Shown piece after piece: positions 11,643 to 22,814 of a DNA stretch of 64,000 nucleotides. The stretch is taken from positions 22,576,427 through 22,640,426 of the forward strand of contig CM019713.1 in assembly GCA_009760885.1 (NCBI GenBank), given 5' to 3'. The stretch is from Achatina immaculata. Taxonomy: Eukaryota > Mollusca > Gastropoda > Stylommatophora > Achatinidae. The notes beneath the pieces are model-generated. The model made no database searches, had not been told where the DNA came from, and saw nothing but the letters and a program-made list of their open reading frames with translations. The position numbers and the translations under genes are program-made. Each line of letters starts with the position of its first letter. Positions within the stretch are counted from its first letter, which is position 1.

Positions 11643-12451
11643 AGTATTACGCCCGACTGCCTTCCTTTCCCCAGCTCTAGAAGCTGGCCGGATTATAACC
11701 GTGTGATGCACTGCTAGTAATGAAGAAACGGACGGATGAAGTCACTCAGTGATTATATCAGTAAAGGCAAAACAGTCAGTGATTATATCAGTAAAGGCAA
11801 AAGTCAGTGATTATATCAGTGAAGGCAAAACAATCAGTGGTTATATCAATAACACATCTCGATTCTGTCTTCTTGCTCTCTGTCGCCCATGTTGTTAATT
11901 CTTCATCGAATCATGCTATTATTGTTTTTTTTCTGCTGACATTCCTGGGTCTCTTCCAAATTATCATGCCTGTTATTTATTGTCGTCTACGCGGCAATAA
12001 CGCACACAAACAATAAGCAAGTACATAGCGTACTGCAGCTGAAATGAGAAGGCATGGCTTTAAATACTACATGGAACCAGACCAAAAAACTTGCACCTGT
12101 TGTATGTAAGAAATCTGATGTTCTACCTGAACACAAAGTACGAAGACAACTTTTACACCAGATATAACTACAACATTACAAGTGAAAGATGAAGCTTGAA
12201 GCGTGAATGTGGATCTTATATCAATTTCAATGTCAAAATTACTTCTTTTTTAAGTAAGAAATTTGCAAAGAATTGAATAAATTTGTTATACAACATTAAT
12301 GGCAGGAAAACCATCGTAAATTGTGTATATGTGTGAAAGAGAGAGAGAGGGGGGGGAGGGAGAGAGAGAGGGAGAGAGAGAGAGAGGTGACACACGGAAA
12401 ATAAAATAAAAAACGCTGGCGTAAGGCCGAAGTATATCCTGGAACATTATC
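11643..12451. other. DIP2 intron 1, short direct repeats only
   Basis: Three to four imperfect copies of CAGTGATTATATCAGTAAAG lie at about 11745-11855. A GA-rich tract lies at about 12336-12388. I see no gene in the rest. Confidence 0.6.
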
Positions 12452-13463
12452 AGAAAAATTATTGACAAATAAAGATTGCATGTATACGGGTAGCATATGA
12501 CACTCGTGCACATTTTTCAAGAGACAGCTGAGAAGATGACGGCAAAGGAAGAATCATCTGACAGAAGTATGAGTACTTCACTGTGCACATGTAACCCGCA
12601 CCAGCAAGATCGCCTGACCACTGCTGACTGATGGCTGCATTTGAGGAATTACGCACACAGGATGTGAGCAGGGATCTAGTAAATTAATGGACACTTGACC
12701 AGTAAAGTCGTATTTTCCCCAGCGACAATTACAACAATAAGGATCTTGATTTAATAGCATCAAGTCCACGCAAGGGTCCAGCCAGGTTTATCACAAGGAA
12801 ATGTAACCTCATTATTTCAAAATAAGCAGTCTACTTCCAAAGTGATGTTATGATATACACAAAATATCAGACAACTGTTGGAACTATTTTATTATAATGG
12901 AGGGAACTGATGGAACTGCTTTATTATAATGGAGGGAACTGTTGGAACTGCTTTATTATAATGGAGGGAATGAACAAATAGATTAAACAGTCGTTACTTA
13001 CACAATAAATAATAAAACATCACTGCGCGCGCGTGTCTTTTGCCTCGAAAATTAGTAGACAAAGCACTTGAGACGTGACAGAAAGAAAAATAGTAGACAA
13101 AGCACCTGAGACGTGACAGAAAGAAAAATAGTAGACAAAGCACCTGAGACGTGACAGAAAGAAAAATAGTAGACAAAGCACCTGAGACGTGACAGAAAGA
13201 AAAGTAGTAGACAAAGCACTTGGGACGTGACAGAAAGAAAAATAGTAGACAAAGCACCTGAGACGTGACAGAAAGAAAAATAGTATACAAAGCACTTGAG
13301 ACGTGACAGAAAGAAAAATAGTATACAAAGCACCTGAGACGTGACAGAAAGAAAAATAGTATACAAAGCACCTGAGACGTGACAGAAAGAAAAATAGTAG
13401 ACAAAGCACCTGAGACGTGACAAAAAGAAAAATAGTACACAAAGGACCTGAGACGTGACAAAA
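12452..13463. repeat. Tandem segmental duplication D2, copy 1 (1012 bp)
   Basis: Positions 12452-13467 recur at 13464-14479 with a constant offset of 1012 and no difference that I noticed. The unit includes about 600 bp of non-repetitive sequence, a triplicated GAACTG...TTATTATAATGGAGGGAA motif (12880-12970) and the first eleven units of minisatellite M5. The junction microhomology is AGAA, and the right break falls inside the M5 array. Confidence 0.95.
13055..13463. repeat. Minisatellite M5, block in D2 copy 1 (38-bp unit)
   Basis: About eleven units with core CAAAGCACCTGAGACGTGAC then AGAAAGAAAAATAGTAGA. This block is the same as the beginning of the long M5 array at 14067 and owes its existence to duplication D2. 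Confidence 0.94.
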
Positions 13464-14475
13464 AGAAAAATTATTGACAAATAAAGATTGCATGTATACG
13501 GGTAGCATATGACACTCGTGCACATTTTTCAAGAGACAGCTGAGAAGATGACGGCAAAGGAAGAATCATCTGACAGAAGTATGAGTACTTCACTGTGCAC
13601 ATGTAACCCGCACCAGCAAGATCGCCTGACCACTGCTGACTGATGGCTGCATTTGAGGAATTACGCACACAGGATGTGAGCAGGGATCTAGTAAATTAAT
13701 GGACACTTGACCAGTAAAGTCGTATTTTCCCCAGCGACAATTACAACAATAAGGATCTTGATTTAATAGCATCAAGTCCACGCAAGGGTCCAGCCAGGTT
13801 TATCACAAGGAAATGTAACCTCATTATTTCAAAATAAGCAGTCTACTTCCAAAGTGATGTTATGATATACACAAAATATCAGACAACTGTTGGAACTATT
13901 TTATTATAATGGAGGGAACTGATGGAACTGCTTTATTATAATGGAGGGAACTGTTGGAACTGCTTTATTATAATGGAGGGAATGAACAAATAGATTAAAC
14001 AGTCGTTACTTACACAATAAATAATAAAACATCACTGCGCGCGCGTGTCTTTTGCCTCGAAAATTAGTAGACAAAGCACTTGAGACGTGACAGAAAGAAA
14101 AATAGTAGACAAAGCACCTGAGACGTGACAGAAAGAAAAATAGTAGACAAAGCACCTGAGACGTGACAGAAAGAAAAATAGTAGACAAAGCACCTGAGAC
14201 GTGACAGAAAGAAAAGTAGTAGACAAAGCACTTGGGACGTGACAGAAAGAAAAATAGTAGACAAAGCACCTGAGACGTGACAGAAAGAAAAATAGTATAC
14301 AAAGCACTTGAGACGTGACAGAAAGAAAAATAGTATACAAAGCACCTGAGACGTGACAGAAAGAAAAATAGTATACAAAGCACCTGAGACGTGACAGAAA
14401 GAAAAATAGTAGACAAAGCACCTGAGACGTGACAAAAAGAAAAATAGTACACAAAGGACCTGAGACGTGACAAAA
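13464..14475. repeat. Tandem segmental duplication D2, copy 2
   Basis: Second copy of the 1012-bp unit; it runs without a break into the long M5 array, so it keeps the original right-hand context. Confidence 0.95.
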
Positions 14476-15987
14476 AGAATAATAGTAGGCAAAGCACCTG
14501 AGACGTGACAAAAAGAATAATAGTAGACAAAGCACCTGAGACATGACAGAAAGAAAAATAGTAGACAAAGCACCTGAGACGTGACAAAAAGAATAATAGT
14601 AGACAAAGCACCTGAGACATGACAGAAAGAAAAATAGTAGGCAAAGCACCTGAGACGTGACAAAAAGAAAAATAGTAGACAAAGCACCTGAGACGTGACA
14701 GAAAGAATAATAGTAGACAAAGCACCTGAGACGTGACAGAAAGAAAAACAGTATACAAAGCACTTGAGACGTGACAAAAAGAATAATAGTAGACAAAGCA
14801 CCTGAGACATGACAGAAAGAAAAATAGTAGGCAAAGCACCTGAGACGTGACAAAAAGAAAAATAGTAGACAAAGCACCTGAGACGTGACAGAAAGAATAA
14901 TAGTAGACAAAGCACCTGAGACGTGACAGAAAGAAAAACAGTATACAAAGCACTTGAGACGTGACAAAAAGATAATAGTAGGCAAAGCACCTGAGACGTG
15001 ACAAAAAGAATAATAGTAGACAAAGCACCTGAGACATGACAGAAAGAAAAAGTAGACAAAGCACCTGAGACGTGACAAAAAGAATAATAGTAGACAAAGC
15101 ACCTGAGACATGACAGAAAGAAAAATAGTAGGCAAAGCACCTGAGACGTGACAAAAAGAAAAATAGTAGACAAAGCACCTGAGACGTGACAGAAAGAATA
15201 ATAGTAGACAAAGCACCTGAGACGTGACAGAAAGAAAAACAGTATACAAAGCACTTGAGACGTGACAAAAAGAATAATAGTAGACAAAGCACCTGAGACA
15301 TGACAGAAAGAAAAATAGTAGGCAAAGCACCTGAGACGTGACAAAAAGAAAAATAGTAGACAAAGCACCTGAGACGTGACAGAAAGAATAATAGTAGACA
15401 AAGCACCTGAGACGTGACAGAAAGAAAAACAGTATACAAAGCACTTGAGACGTGACAAAAAGAATAATAGTAGACAAAGCACCTGAGACATGACAGAAAG
15501 AAAAATAGTAGGCAAAGCACCTGAGACGTGACAAAAAGAAAAATAGTAGACAAAGCACCTGAGACGTGACAGAAAGAAAAATAGTAGACAAAGTACCTGA
15601 GACGTGACAAAAAGAAAAATAGTAGACAAAGCACCTGAGACGTGACAGAAAGAAAAATAGTAGACAAAGTACCTGAGACGTGACAAAAAGAAAAATAGCA
15701 GACAAAGCACTTGAGACGTGACAGAAAGAAAAATAGTAGACAAAGTACCTGAGACGTGACAAAAAGAAAAATAGTAGACAAAGCACCTGAGACATGACAG
15801 AAAGAAAAATAGTAGACAAAGTACCTGAGACGTGACAGAAAGAAAAATAGTAGACAAAGTACCTGAGACGTGACAAAAAGAAAAAATAGTAAACAAAGCA
15901 CCTGAGACGTGACAGAAATAAAAATAGCAGACAAACCACTTGAGATATGACAAAAAGAAAAATAGTAGACAAAGCAGTTGAGACATG
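14067..15987. repeat. Minisatellite M5, long array (38-bp unit, about 50 copies)
   Basis: Units share CAAAGCACCTGAGACGTGAC, with variants at a few sites (ACATGAC, GTACCTGAG, AATAATAGTAG, AACAGTATA). Sets of variants recur in the same order several times (for example about 14520-14770, 14790-14960, 15070-15260 and 15280-15450), so larger blocks of about six units were amplified. Because 38 is not a multiple of three and the minus strand of the unit has no stop in any phase, all three minus frames stay open for 640-700 codons. This is composition, not coding. The array is interrupted by a LINE B insertion and resumes in a more diverged form at 16302. Confidence 0.96.
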
Positions 15988-16290
15988 CACCATCATTCAT
16001 TTGCATGTCCCTTGCGGAACTTTGCCTCCCAAACAGCACTCCTGTAGGCCTTTCGGTTGTGAGCAAGATGGCCTGCTGCTGATGCATCCATTTGCAGATC
16101 ATCAACGATGTCTTGCAGCCATCTTCGTTTTGGTCTTCCTCTTTTTCTTTTTCCCATTATGTATCCTCCCAATACAGTCTTCTCTAAATTATCATGACGT
16201 TTAATGTGTCCAAAATATTTAAGTTTTCTCTCTTTAATCCTCTTTACTACCCAACCTTCTTCAGTAGTATAGATACATTTGTTTTTTTTT
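15988..16290 (-). mobile_element. LINE B 3' fragment inserted in minisatellite M5
   Basis: The minus strand encodes the C-terminal end of family B: RIKERKLKYFGHIKRHDNLE, GKRKRGRPKRRWLQDIVDDL, then QMDASAAGHLAHNRKAY and FRKGHANE. The copy is 5'-truncated (303 bp). GTTGAGACATG stands on both sides (15977-15987 and 16291-16301), an 11-bp target-site duplication made of minisatellite sequence. The 3' end is short (CATTCATT) compared with other B copies. Confidence 0.93.
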
Positions 16291-16301
16291 GTTGAGACAT
16301 G

Positions 16302-16560
16302 ATAAAAAGAAAAATTATAGACAAAGCAGTTGAGACGCGACAAAAAGAAAAATTGTAGACAAAGCAGCTGAGACGTTACAGAAAGAAAAATTGTAGACAA
16401 AGCAGCTGAGACGTGACAGAAAGAAAAATTGTAGACAAAGCAGCTGAGACGTGACTGAAAGAAAAATTATAGACACACCAGTTGAGACCTGACAAGAAGA
16501 AAAAAATAGTAGACAAAGCACTTGAGACATAACAAAAAGCAAAATAGCAGACAAAACATT
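16302..16560. repeat. Minisatellite M5, diverged continuation
   Basis: About seven degenerate 38-bp units follow the LINE B insertion. They read CAGTTGAGAC or CAGCTGAGAC rather than CACCTGAGAC. They form the old edge of the array, as expected if homogenisation acts mainly in the middle. Confidence 0.9.
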
Positions 16561-16699
16561 TTACCACCGGACGCCAAGAAGTTACTGGTTCAACTCACGT
16601 CCCAAAATCTGAGGTAATTTTGTCAGTGTGTCAGTCTGCAGGATAACAGAGTTAACTCTTCACTTCAGATCAATGACTCAGCCATGTCAAGGACAACAA

Positions 16700-17395
16700 A
16701 AAGGTGCAGAATTTTCAAGTGTGCATCTCTGGGTATTCGAGTGGTTCCTGTTCCTGCACAAGAAAATTCCAAAGGAAGCCCACAAATGAATGGTGCAAAC
16801 TTTGAGTGACAGGTGTCCATCATACTCAACTGTGACAAAGTTATGTGCTAACACTCAGTGACAAGTGTCCATCATACTCAGCTGTGAAGAAGCTGTGTGC
16901 TAACTTTGAGTGACACGTGTCCATCATACTCAACTGTGAAGAAGTTGTGTGCTAACTCTTGAGTGATAAGTGTCCATCATACTCAACTGTGAAACAGTTG
17001 TTTGCTAATTTCAGCGTGGGAGATTCTAAGACTGAAGATGCAGCAATATCCGGAAGGCCTTCAACAGAGCCAACAACGTCAGATGTTGATCATGTTCATG
17101 ACCTGATTCTGACAGATCGACGAATGTCTGCTAAAACAGCTGCTAACACGCTACGTAGATACCCAAGGAACACGCTGGGTTCTGTAACTGGTGAACATTT
17201 GGGCACACAGAAACTGTTGACCACGTGGGTGTCGAAATGTTTCAATGCCGACAAGAAACGAATTCGAGTGGATACCTGTAGCCTGAATCTGCAGCATTTC
17301 GAGAGATGTAGTGATAGTGTTTTGGAAGGTCTCATCAATGTTGATGAAGCATCCTGTGACCAGACATCAGTCCTTCAGAGACAGCTGTGCTAAGG
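16700..17395 (+). pseudogene. Decayed mariner transposase fragment
   Basis: The plus strand encodes, across frames, IPKEAHKWMVQTLSDRCPSY then, in an open stretch from 16959, YSTVKQLFANFSVGDSKTED, SGRPSTEPT, HDLILTDRRMSAKTAAN and a late INVDEA. This is the order of the helix-turn-helix DNA-binding region and the first catalytic motif of a mariner-type transposase. The catalytic half after the first Asp is missing. The TGTCCATCATACTCA segment is repeated four times with a period of about 52 bp (16789-16995). I found no terminal inverted repeats. It differs from the mariner at 34484-35814. Confidence 0.75.
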
Positions 17396-17537
17396 CCGAC
17401 GGCTATGGTTTTAGAGGTTGGGTCGACCCGGGGCCTTTTTGGTGTGTACCAGAAAAAAAATCCCACTTGCTGGGACTGAACCCGGTACCATTGGATTAGT
17501 AAACCGAGCGCCTAACCGCTCAGCCAACCAGGCGCCC
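17395..17537 (-). mobile_element. tRNA-derived SINE head, minus strand
   Basis: Reading the minus strand from 17537, GGGCGCC is followed by an A-box-like TGGCTGAGCGG (17516-17526) and a B-box-like GGTTCAGTCC (17473-17482), spaced as in a tRNA gene. The acceptor 3' side is not complementary to the 5' side, and the sequence runs on into a T-run and unrelated DNA. I therefore read it as a SINE head or tRNA pseudogene rather than a working tRNA. I could not define a 3' tail or target duplication. Confidence 0.7.
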
Positions 17538-17589
17538 AAGTTCCATGGCTCTAAGTAATTTCATTCTTGGTCTGACCGGTAACTTTTTC

Positions 17590-17645
17590 AGCACTCTCTG
17601 GTAAAAAGTGAGAGAAAGAAAAATAGTACAGAAAGCACTGGAAGG
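17590..17645. repeat. Isolated M5-like monomer
   Basis: GTGAGAGAAAGAAAAATAGT, followed by ACAGAAAGCACTGGAAGGCG, closely follows the M5 unit, but as a single copy plus a partial second. It stands about 50 bp from the tRNA-like head. Confidence 0.65.
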
Positions 17646-18859
17646 CGTGAGAGAAATAACAGTAAAGGAATACCTGTGACTGTACTGCACTAACCGAATT
17701 CTACATTATCAGACGCTGAACTCGAGATCATGCCACAAGTCGGACCTTGCATCTGATACTGGATAAGAAAGCAAGCTACAAGGTATCCTCTTCTTTAGCA
17801 AATACATACATGCATATATCCCGAGGAATGTTTACGCCAAACCATATGAAAAATAGAAAATGTAGTTACCGACACTGCAAACCCGCAGCACAACCTTTGA
17901 AACTACGTTATTAAGTACACGCATTTTTGTTTGTTCAGGACAAGTTCTGGATTCCACTGTTACCAGCCTACACAAACTCACACACGCACATGGACGCTTT
18001 CATATCAAACAATCAAGTCATCACAACCCCAAAGAGCAGTATTTTCTCACAAAATGAACACGGAGAATAACGGAACTGCCACTAAACAAACTGAAGACAA
18101 CTGTGTGATCGAATACAATGGCTTATTGTGGCCGCTTTAAAATCCGGAGACACGATCACTGTACCAGGAATATGATACTTGAAAACGTTTTAATGTGCTG
18201 TTATACAAGGTGGGGGGGGGGGGGTATGTGTTGATTCATAAAAACTGTAGCGAGTCATTCATTATCTGAAGTGTGTGTTGTATGTGTATGGGTGTATCAT
18301 GGAGAGAGAGAGAGAGAGAGAGAGCATCCATACTTTCCATGAGAGGAAATAAAAGTTGAATACGATTTCTCCCTACTACCGACTGAATGTTCACATATAA
18401 TGGAGCTGAGCTCTTTGTTAATCTGTTTGATGATGATGATGATGATGTGTTAAGCCTGGGGGCATCCAAGAAAAAATGAGACGCTGTCCTTCCAGCGACT
18501 GGCTCAGTAAAACTCGGCCATGATGATGCTGGCCAGATTGCCCTGTCTCTGGGAACTACTCACCAGATACCAGGCGGCTGACAAGTCATAGTTGGTAGAA
18601 ATGTCCAGGAGACGGTGTCCAACAAAAGAGAAATAAAAAGTCATAGCTGGAAGAGGTTTTAGACAGAGTGGAAAGAAAAGTAAGAGTCGGAGAGAAGAAA
18701 CAACAGGAGTTGGTATGGCAAGTTTGCGATAATGATCAGGGTGTCTTGTAACAGAGAGTACGTCGTTCTAACTAGGCCTGAGAAAAGTGATCAGAATTAT
18801 TCATCCTATTCCTCTTCCTAACTTTACCAGCATTATATTTGTGGTACATGGTCTGCTGT
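17646..18859. other. DIP2 intron 1, no gene seen
   Basis: Only simple repeats are visible: a G-run near 18211-18223, a GA run at 18301-18324 and a GAT run near 18430-18447. The right end is the 12-bp target-site duplication of the full-length LINE A (ATGGTCTGCTGT, 18848-18859). Confidence 0.6.
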
Positions 18860-18995
18860 CTGGGTAAAGCTGGGGCGACCATCGCCAACCATAATCACAG
18901 GTGGCGGATGGTGAAAGTCCTTCAGATATGGAGGATCCCTGTGAATAAGGATTTACCCAAATAAGCAGGCGCAGACCAACCGGCGGTAGACTTAG

Positions 18996-19110
18996 AGAGC
19001 GAGGTGGGATAGTAGGTGGCTCTACTACTCCTATAAAGTGCATCAGGTGCTCAGAGCGAGGTGGCGTAGTAGGTGGCTCTACTACTCCTATAAAGTGCAT
19101 CAGGTGCTCA
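18996..19110 (+). repeat. Direct repeat in the LINE A leader
   Basis: AGAGCGAGGTGG starts at 18996 and again at 19053, each followed by the same block with TAGTAGGTGGCTCTACTACT and AAAGTGCATCAGGTGCTCAG. The period is 57 bp. Each unit has a small potential hairpin, GTAGTA with TACTAC. Repeated leader units are known in some LINE promoters; a promoter role here is inference. Confidence 0.8.
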
Positions 19111-19264
19111 GTGAAGGGAATACCAGGCGGGTAAGAGGCGCCTTAAAACCTCTCGCTCCCGCTGCCTTGCGGGCAGGACGGGGAGTTCAAAGGCTAGCGG
19201 AGAGTCCGTACACAAACCGGCAGAAGGCAACGGGAAACCACTGTTGTAGCTCCCAAGAACAATT

Positions 19265-20033
19265 ATGCTTATTCAGAGTAATAGATTTGTCATGAACGAC
19301 GTTAATGGATGTTCCTTTAGAACAGCCTCGTCCGGTAGGGCAGCTCACGAGCCACAGGTGAGGCCATATCGTCATCAAGCTACTGGTGACAAAACTAACA
19401 AGTTCAAAATAGCAACACGGAATGTTAGAACTTTATTCCAGGCCGGAAAATTAGAAAATGGAAAGGATGAAGACCAACATATTAGGAATGAGTGAAGTTA
19501 GATGGACAGGTGTAGGGAAGATAAACTCTGATAAATATACAATAATATATTCAGGAAGTGAGAAATATGAACGAGGAGTAGGAATAATATTTGACGAACA
19601 AACAGCAAGGACAATTGTAGGATATTTGAACATCTCGGACCGAGTCCTGCTAGCCCAACTGAAAGGACGACCAATAAAAATAAATATTATACAAGTGTAC
19701 GCTCCAACATCTGAAAGTTCTGAAGAAGATGTACAGCTATTTTATAATGACACAGAGACAGCCCTAAAACACACAAAGTCACATGAAGTTACTATAGTCA
19801 TGGGAGATTTTAATGCCAAAGTTGGTAAAGGAAGAACTTCAGACATCGTTGGTGACTATGGACTGGGGGAGAGGAACGACAGAGGTAGTAAATTAATTGA
19901 ATGGGCAAGAATACACAGCATGGTTGTAGGAAACACCTGGTTTAAACAACATCCTCAAAGACTGGCCAACGTGGTGCAGCCCAGACAAAAAGACTTAACC
20001 AGATAGACTTCATATTAATCAACAAACGATTCC
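19265..20033 (+). pseudogene. LINE A endonuclease domain, frameshifted
   Basis: The open stretch begins around 19265 and carries KIATRNVRTLFQAGKLEN. It then shifts frame near 19455 to NILGMSEVRWTG, then KYTIIYSGSEKYERGVGIIF, IQVYAPTSESSEEDV and MGDFNAKVGKGRT. These match the order of motifs in the endonuclease/exonuclease/phosphatase fold used by non-LTR elements to nick target DNA; the SEVRW, YAPT and GDFNAK motifs are catalytic-region landmarks. A further shift occurs near 19970, after which NQIDFILINKRFRNA continues in another phase up to the family E insertion. Confidence 0.88.
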
Positions 20034-20043
20034 GCAATGCATT

Positions 20044-20591
20044 CTTATCTTATATCTTATATCCTTCCCGTGCCGTTAAACGTCACATAGGGCTCGCAAA
20101 GTAGTTCGCTAATTTTTCCTGTCTTCGGCGAGTCTTTCAACCTCATCAAAGGATTTTATGCCTGTTAATTTGGCCTCTCTTAATAATGTCCTCTTCAGAG
20201 TTTCACGCAGTCTGCCTCTTTTTCTTCGGCCTGTTGTGTTCCACCTGATAGCTTGTTTTGGGATTCTCTGATCATTTCTTCTCATCAAGTGACCAACATA
20301 TGTCCATCTCCTTTTCCTGATCACCCATGAGACTGGTTGTTGTTCAGTCATCTGTCTTATCTCTGCATTGTTTTTTAATTCATTCCATTTGATGCCGAGT
20401 ATTTTCCTTAGAGGCATTTGTTTTCAAAAGAGTCTAATTTCTTGTCTATTTCTTTAGTTGTTTTCCAGCTTTCGCATGCATAAATGAGGGTGGATATTAC
20501 ATTTGAATTGAATAGTCTTAACTTGGTTTTTGTGCTTATAACTTTTGAATTCCATATGTTCTCAGGATTCTTGAAGATTGATGCTGCTTTT
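20044..20591 (-). mobile_element. LINE E 3' fragment nested in LINE A
   Basis: The minus strand encodes RKILGIKWNELKNNAEIRQM, then WVIRKRRWTYVGHLMRRND and RKRGRLRETLKRTLLREAKL, the C-terminal tail of family E, which is also seen at 51330-51660. GCAATGCATT flanks it at 20034-20043 and 20592-20601, a 10-bp target-site duplication. Removing the insert and one repeat restores the family A reading (...KRFRNA then LTDNK...). The 3' end has an ATAAGATAT-type microsatellite tail, seen reversed at 20044-20064. Confidence 0.93.
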
Positions 20592-20601
20592 GCAATGCAT
20601 T

Positions 20602-22456
20602 ACTGACAACAAAAACCATGTCAGGAGCCGACTGCAATAGTGACCATGGCCTACTCTGTGGAAAAATTAGAATAAAGCTAAAGAAAGCAGGCAGAAAAGT
20701 GAGAAGCATCAAACTGAATACAGAACTCCTTAAAAATGACCAAAAACTGCGAGAACAATACAGAGTTATTATAACAAATAGATACAATGCAATAGCAAAG
20801 ATAAATAGTACAGATGAACAATAGGCAATGTTAAGAGATTCTATCCACCAAACTGTTAAGGAGATAATACCACCAAAAAAAGAAGCCCCTAAAAATAAAT
20901 GGATGACAGACGACATCTTAGGACAGATGGACAAGAGGAGGAGGAGTAAAAATAACCAAGAAAAATAAAGAAATAAGACGCAAATGCAGAGAAGCAAAAG
21001 AAGTGTGGTTAAATGAACAGTGCAGACAGAGGACTTCCAGGGTGTTCCAGAAGAAATAGAAGCACTATAGGAGACAGGAATAAAAATAATAACCAAGTTA
21101 CTGAATGACATTACAACAGTGGTTATATGCCTAGTGACCTGATTAAATCAATGTTTATAGCACTACCAAAGAAACCAGGTGCAAAGGAATGTGATGACCA
21201 CAGGACTATCAGCCTCTCATGTCACATAATGAAGCTACTTCTGAAAATCATTATGAGAAGAACAAGGAAAAAGATAAAAATGGAAATACCAGATGAACAG
21301 TTTGGATTTGTTGAAGGAAAGGGAACACATAATGCCATTTATGCTTTACAAACACTAACAGAAAGAGCTTTAGAAGTACAGAAAGATCTCTACTTATGCT
21401 TCATTGATTACACCAAGGCATTCGACATGGAATTATTAAAATTATTAATGAAATTATTAAAATGTTTGAAGACATCAAATTAGACGGCAAAGACCTGATG
21501 ATTGTAAAACATCTATAATGGCTGCAAGAAGCAGCAATTCGAGTTGAAAATATAACTGGAAAATATCAACCTATAAAACAAGGTGTGCGTCAAGGATGTG
21601 TACTATCTCCAGATCTTTTTCTCTGCACAGCGAGACTATTCTATAGAATATTCTAAGAACGATCATCACAGAACCAGGCATAAAAATTGAAGGATACAAT
21701 ATATATACCTTCGGTATGCTGACGACACAGTACTGATAGCTGAGAACCAACAAGACCTGCAAAATCTCTTGGATAGTTGACAAAGAAAGTGAACAGAAAG
21801 GCCTTACTTTGAACATCAAAAAGACAGAGACTATGATTATATCTAAGAAACAGAATCCATCAACATGCAGTATAAAATTAAACGGAACTACTCTAAAGCA
21901 GGTGCAGAAATTCAAATACCCTGGAGCAGTAATAACTTCAGATGGGAAAAGCAGAACGGAAATTAGGAACAGAATAGGCCAAGCAAAGACTGCATTTCAG
22001 AGAATGAGAAACATATTATCCAACACATCCTTATCAATGAATGTTAGAAAACGAGTCCTAAAATAATATATTGAACCTATCTTGTTATATGGAAGTGAAT
22101 CATGGACAATAGGCAAGTCTGTACAAACATCATTGGAAGCAGCAGAAATGTGGTTTTTTAGAAGAATGTTGCGAATCCCATGGACAGCAAAAATAACTAA
22201 TGAAGAATGTATGAGAAGAGCTGGAGAGACAAAAAACCTTGTCAAAAACATAAGAAAGAGACAATGTACTTTCATAGGACATGCAATGAGAAGAGGGGGC
22301 ATTGAAAATATTATAACAACAGGAAAAATAGAAGGAAGAAGATCCAGAGGAAGTGCAGGAGAAATGATACTGGACAGTCTGACGGGATGGTGTGAGAGGA
22401 GATCACCAACTGAGCTGATGGCCTGCATGAAAGATCGTGTACTCTGGAGACACTAA
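20602..22456 (+). pseudogene. LINE A reverse transcriptase and C-terminal region, degraded
   Basis: In order across several frames: IKSMFIALPKKPGAKECDDH and RTISLSCHIMKLLLKIIMRR (21140-21260), QFGFVEGKGTHNAIYALQTL, LYLCFIDYTKAFD (RT motif A, about 21390-21430), then in other frames QGVRQGC-like (about 21580) and YADDTVLIAE (about 21715; the YADD catalytic motif). After the RT come YGSESW, FFRRMLRIPWTAKITNEEC and RGGIENIITTGKIEGRRS. Stops and frameshifts, including one just after motif A, show it cannot make an intact enzyme. Confidence 0.9.
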
Positions 22457-22505
22457 CAGCCAACGCCAGTCGGCACGGCACATGATGATGATGATGGTCT
22501 GCTGT

Positions 22506-22814
22506 AAGTGCGACAGGCCGTGTCCTGGTCGCTTTAAACACCCCACTCAGAATACTGCGCACTTTACCTGCGCACTCTATATATACACATACACACACAC
22601 AGAGCTAGTTTTGTGCCTTCTATTAACTGTCCTTAAATAGAGACCGGATAATCTAATGAGTCAAAATGTGATCGTTTTAATTCTAAGACTGCAGAATGTC
22701 TTCCGGCGTGTGCCTGATTTGCGTTGCTCACAGACTATCCTGTATAAGAATGTTCAAATATGAATGGGAAAACTCGGGGGTCATGAGCTACAAACGTTTG
22801 AGAAACCATGGCCC
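22506..22814. other. DIP2 intron 1, nothing recognised
   Basis: A short TATATACACATACACACAC stretch near 22577 is the only structure I see. Confidence 0.5.

Larger units (their letters stand above)
18860..22493 (+). mobile_element. Full-length LINE A (RTE-like non-LTR retrotransposon)
   Basis: ATGGTCTGCTGT stands on both sides (18848-18859 and 22494-22505), a 12-bp target-site duplication that fixes both ends. Without the nested family E insertion the element is about 3.1 kb, a usual length for RTE-clade elements. The order is a 5' leader with a 57-bp direct repeat (about 18996-19110), an apurinic-type endonuclease region, a reverse transcriptase and a C-terminal region, ending in a run of ATG triplets with no poly-A. 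The RTE assignment is inference from wording that I recognise. The coding region has several frameshifts and stops, so the copy is inactive. Confidence 0.92.

Noticed and set aside
14006..16105. Three overlapping minus-strand open frames of 640-699 codons
   Set aside because: They are the 38-bp minisatellite M5 read in three phases. The unit has no stop in any minus frame and its length rotates the phase. The translations are the same short Phe/Cys/Ser/Leu repeat with no gene context.
17473..17526. Functional tRNA gene on the minus strand
   Set aside because: A- and B-box words are present, but the acceptor stem is unpaired on the 3' side and no terminator directly follows; better read as a SINE head or tRNA pseudogene. 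The same applies to 38021-38107.
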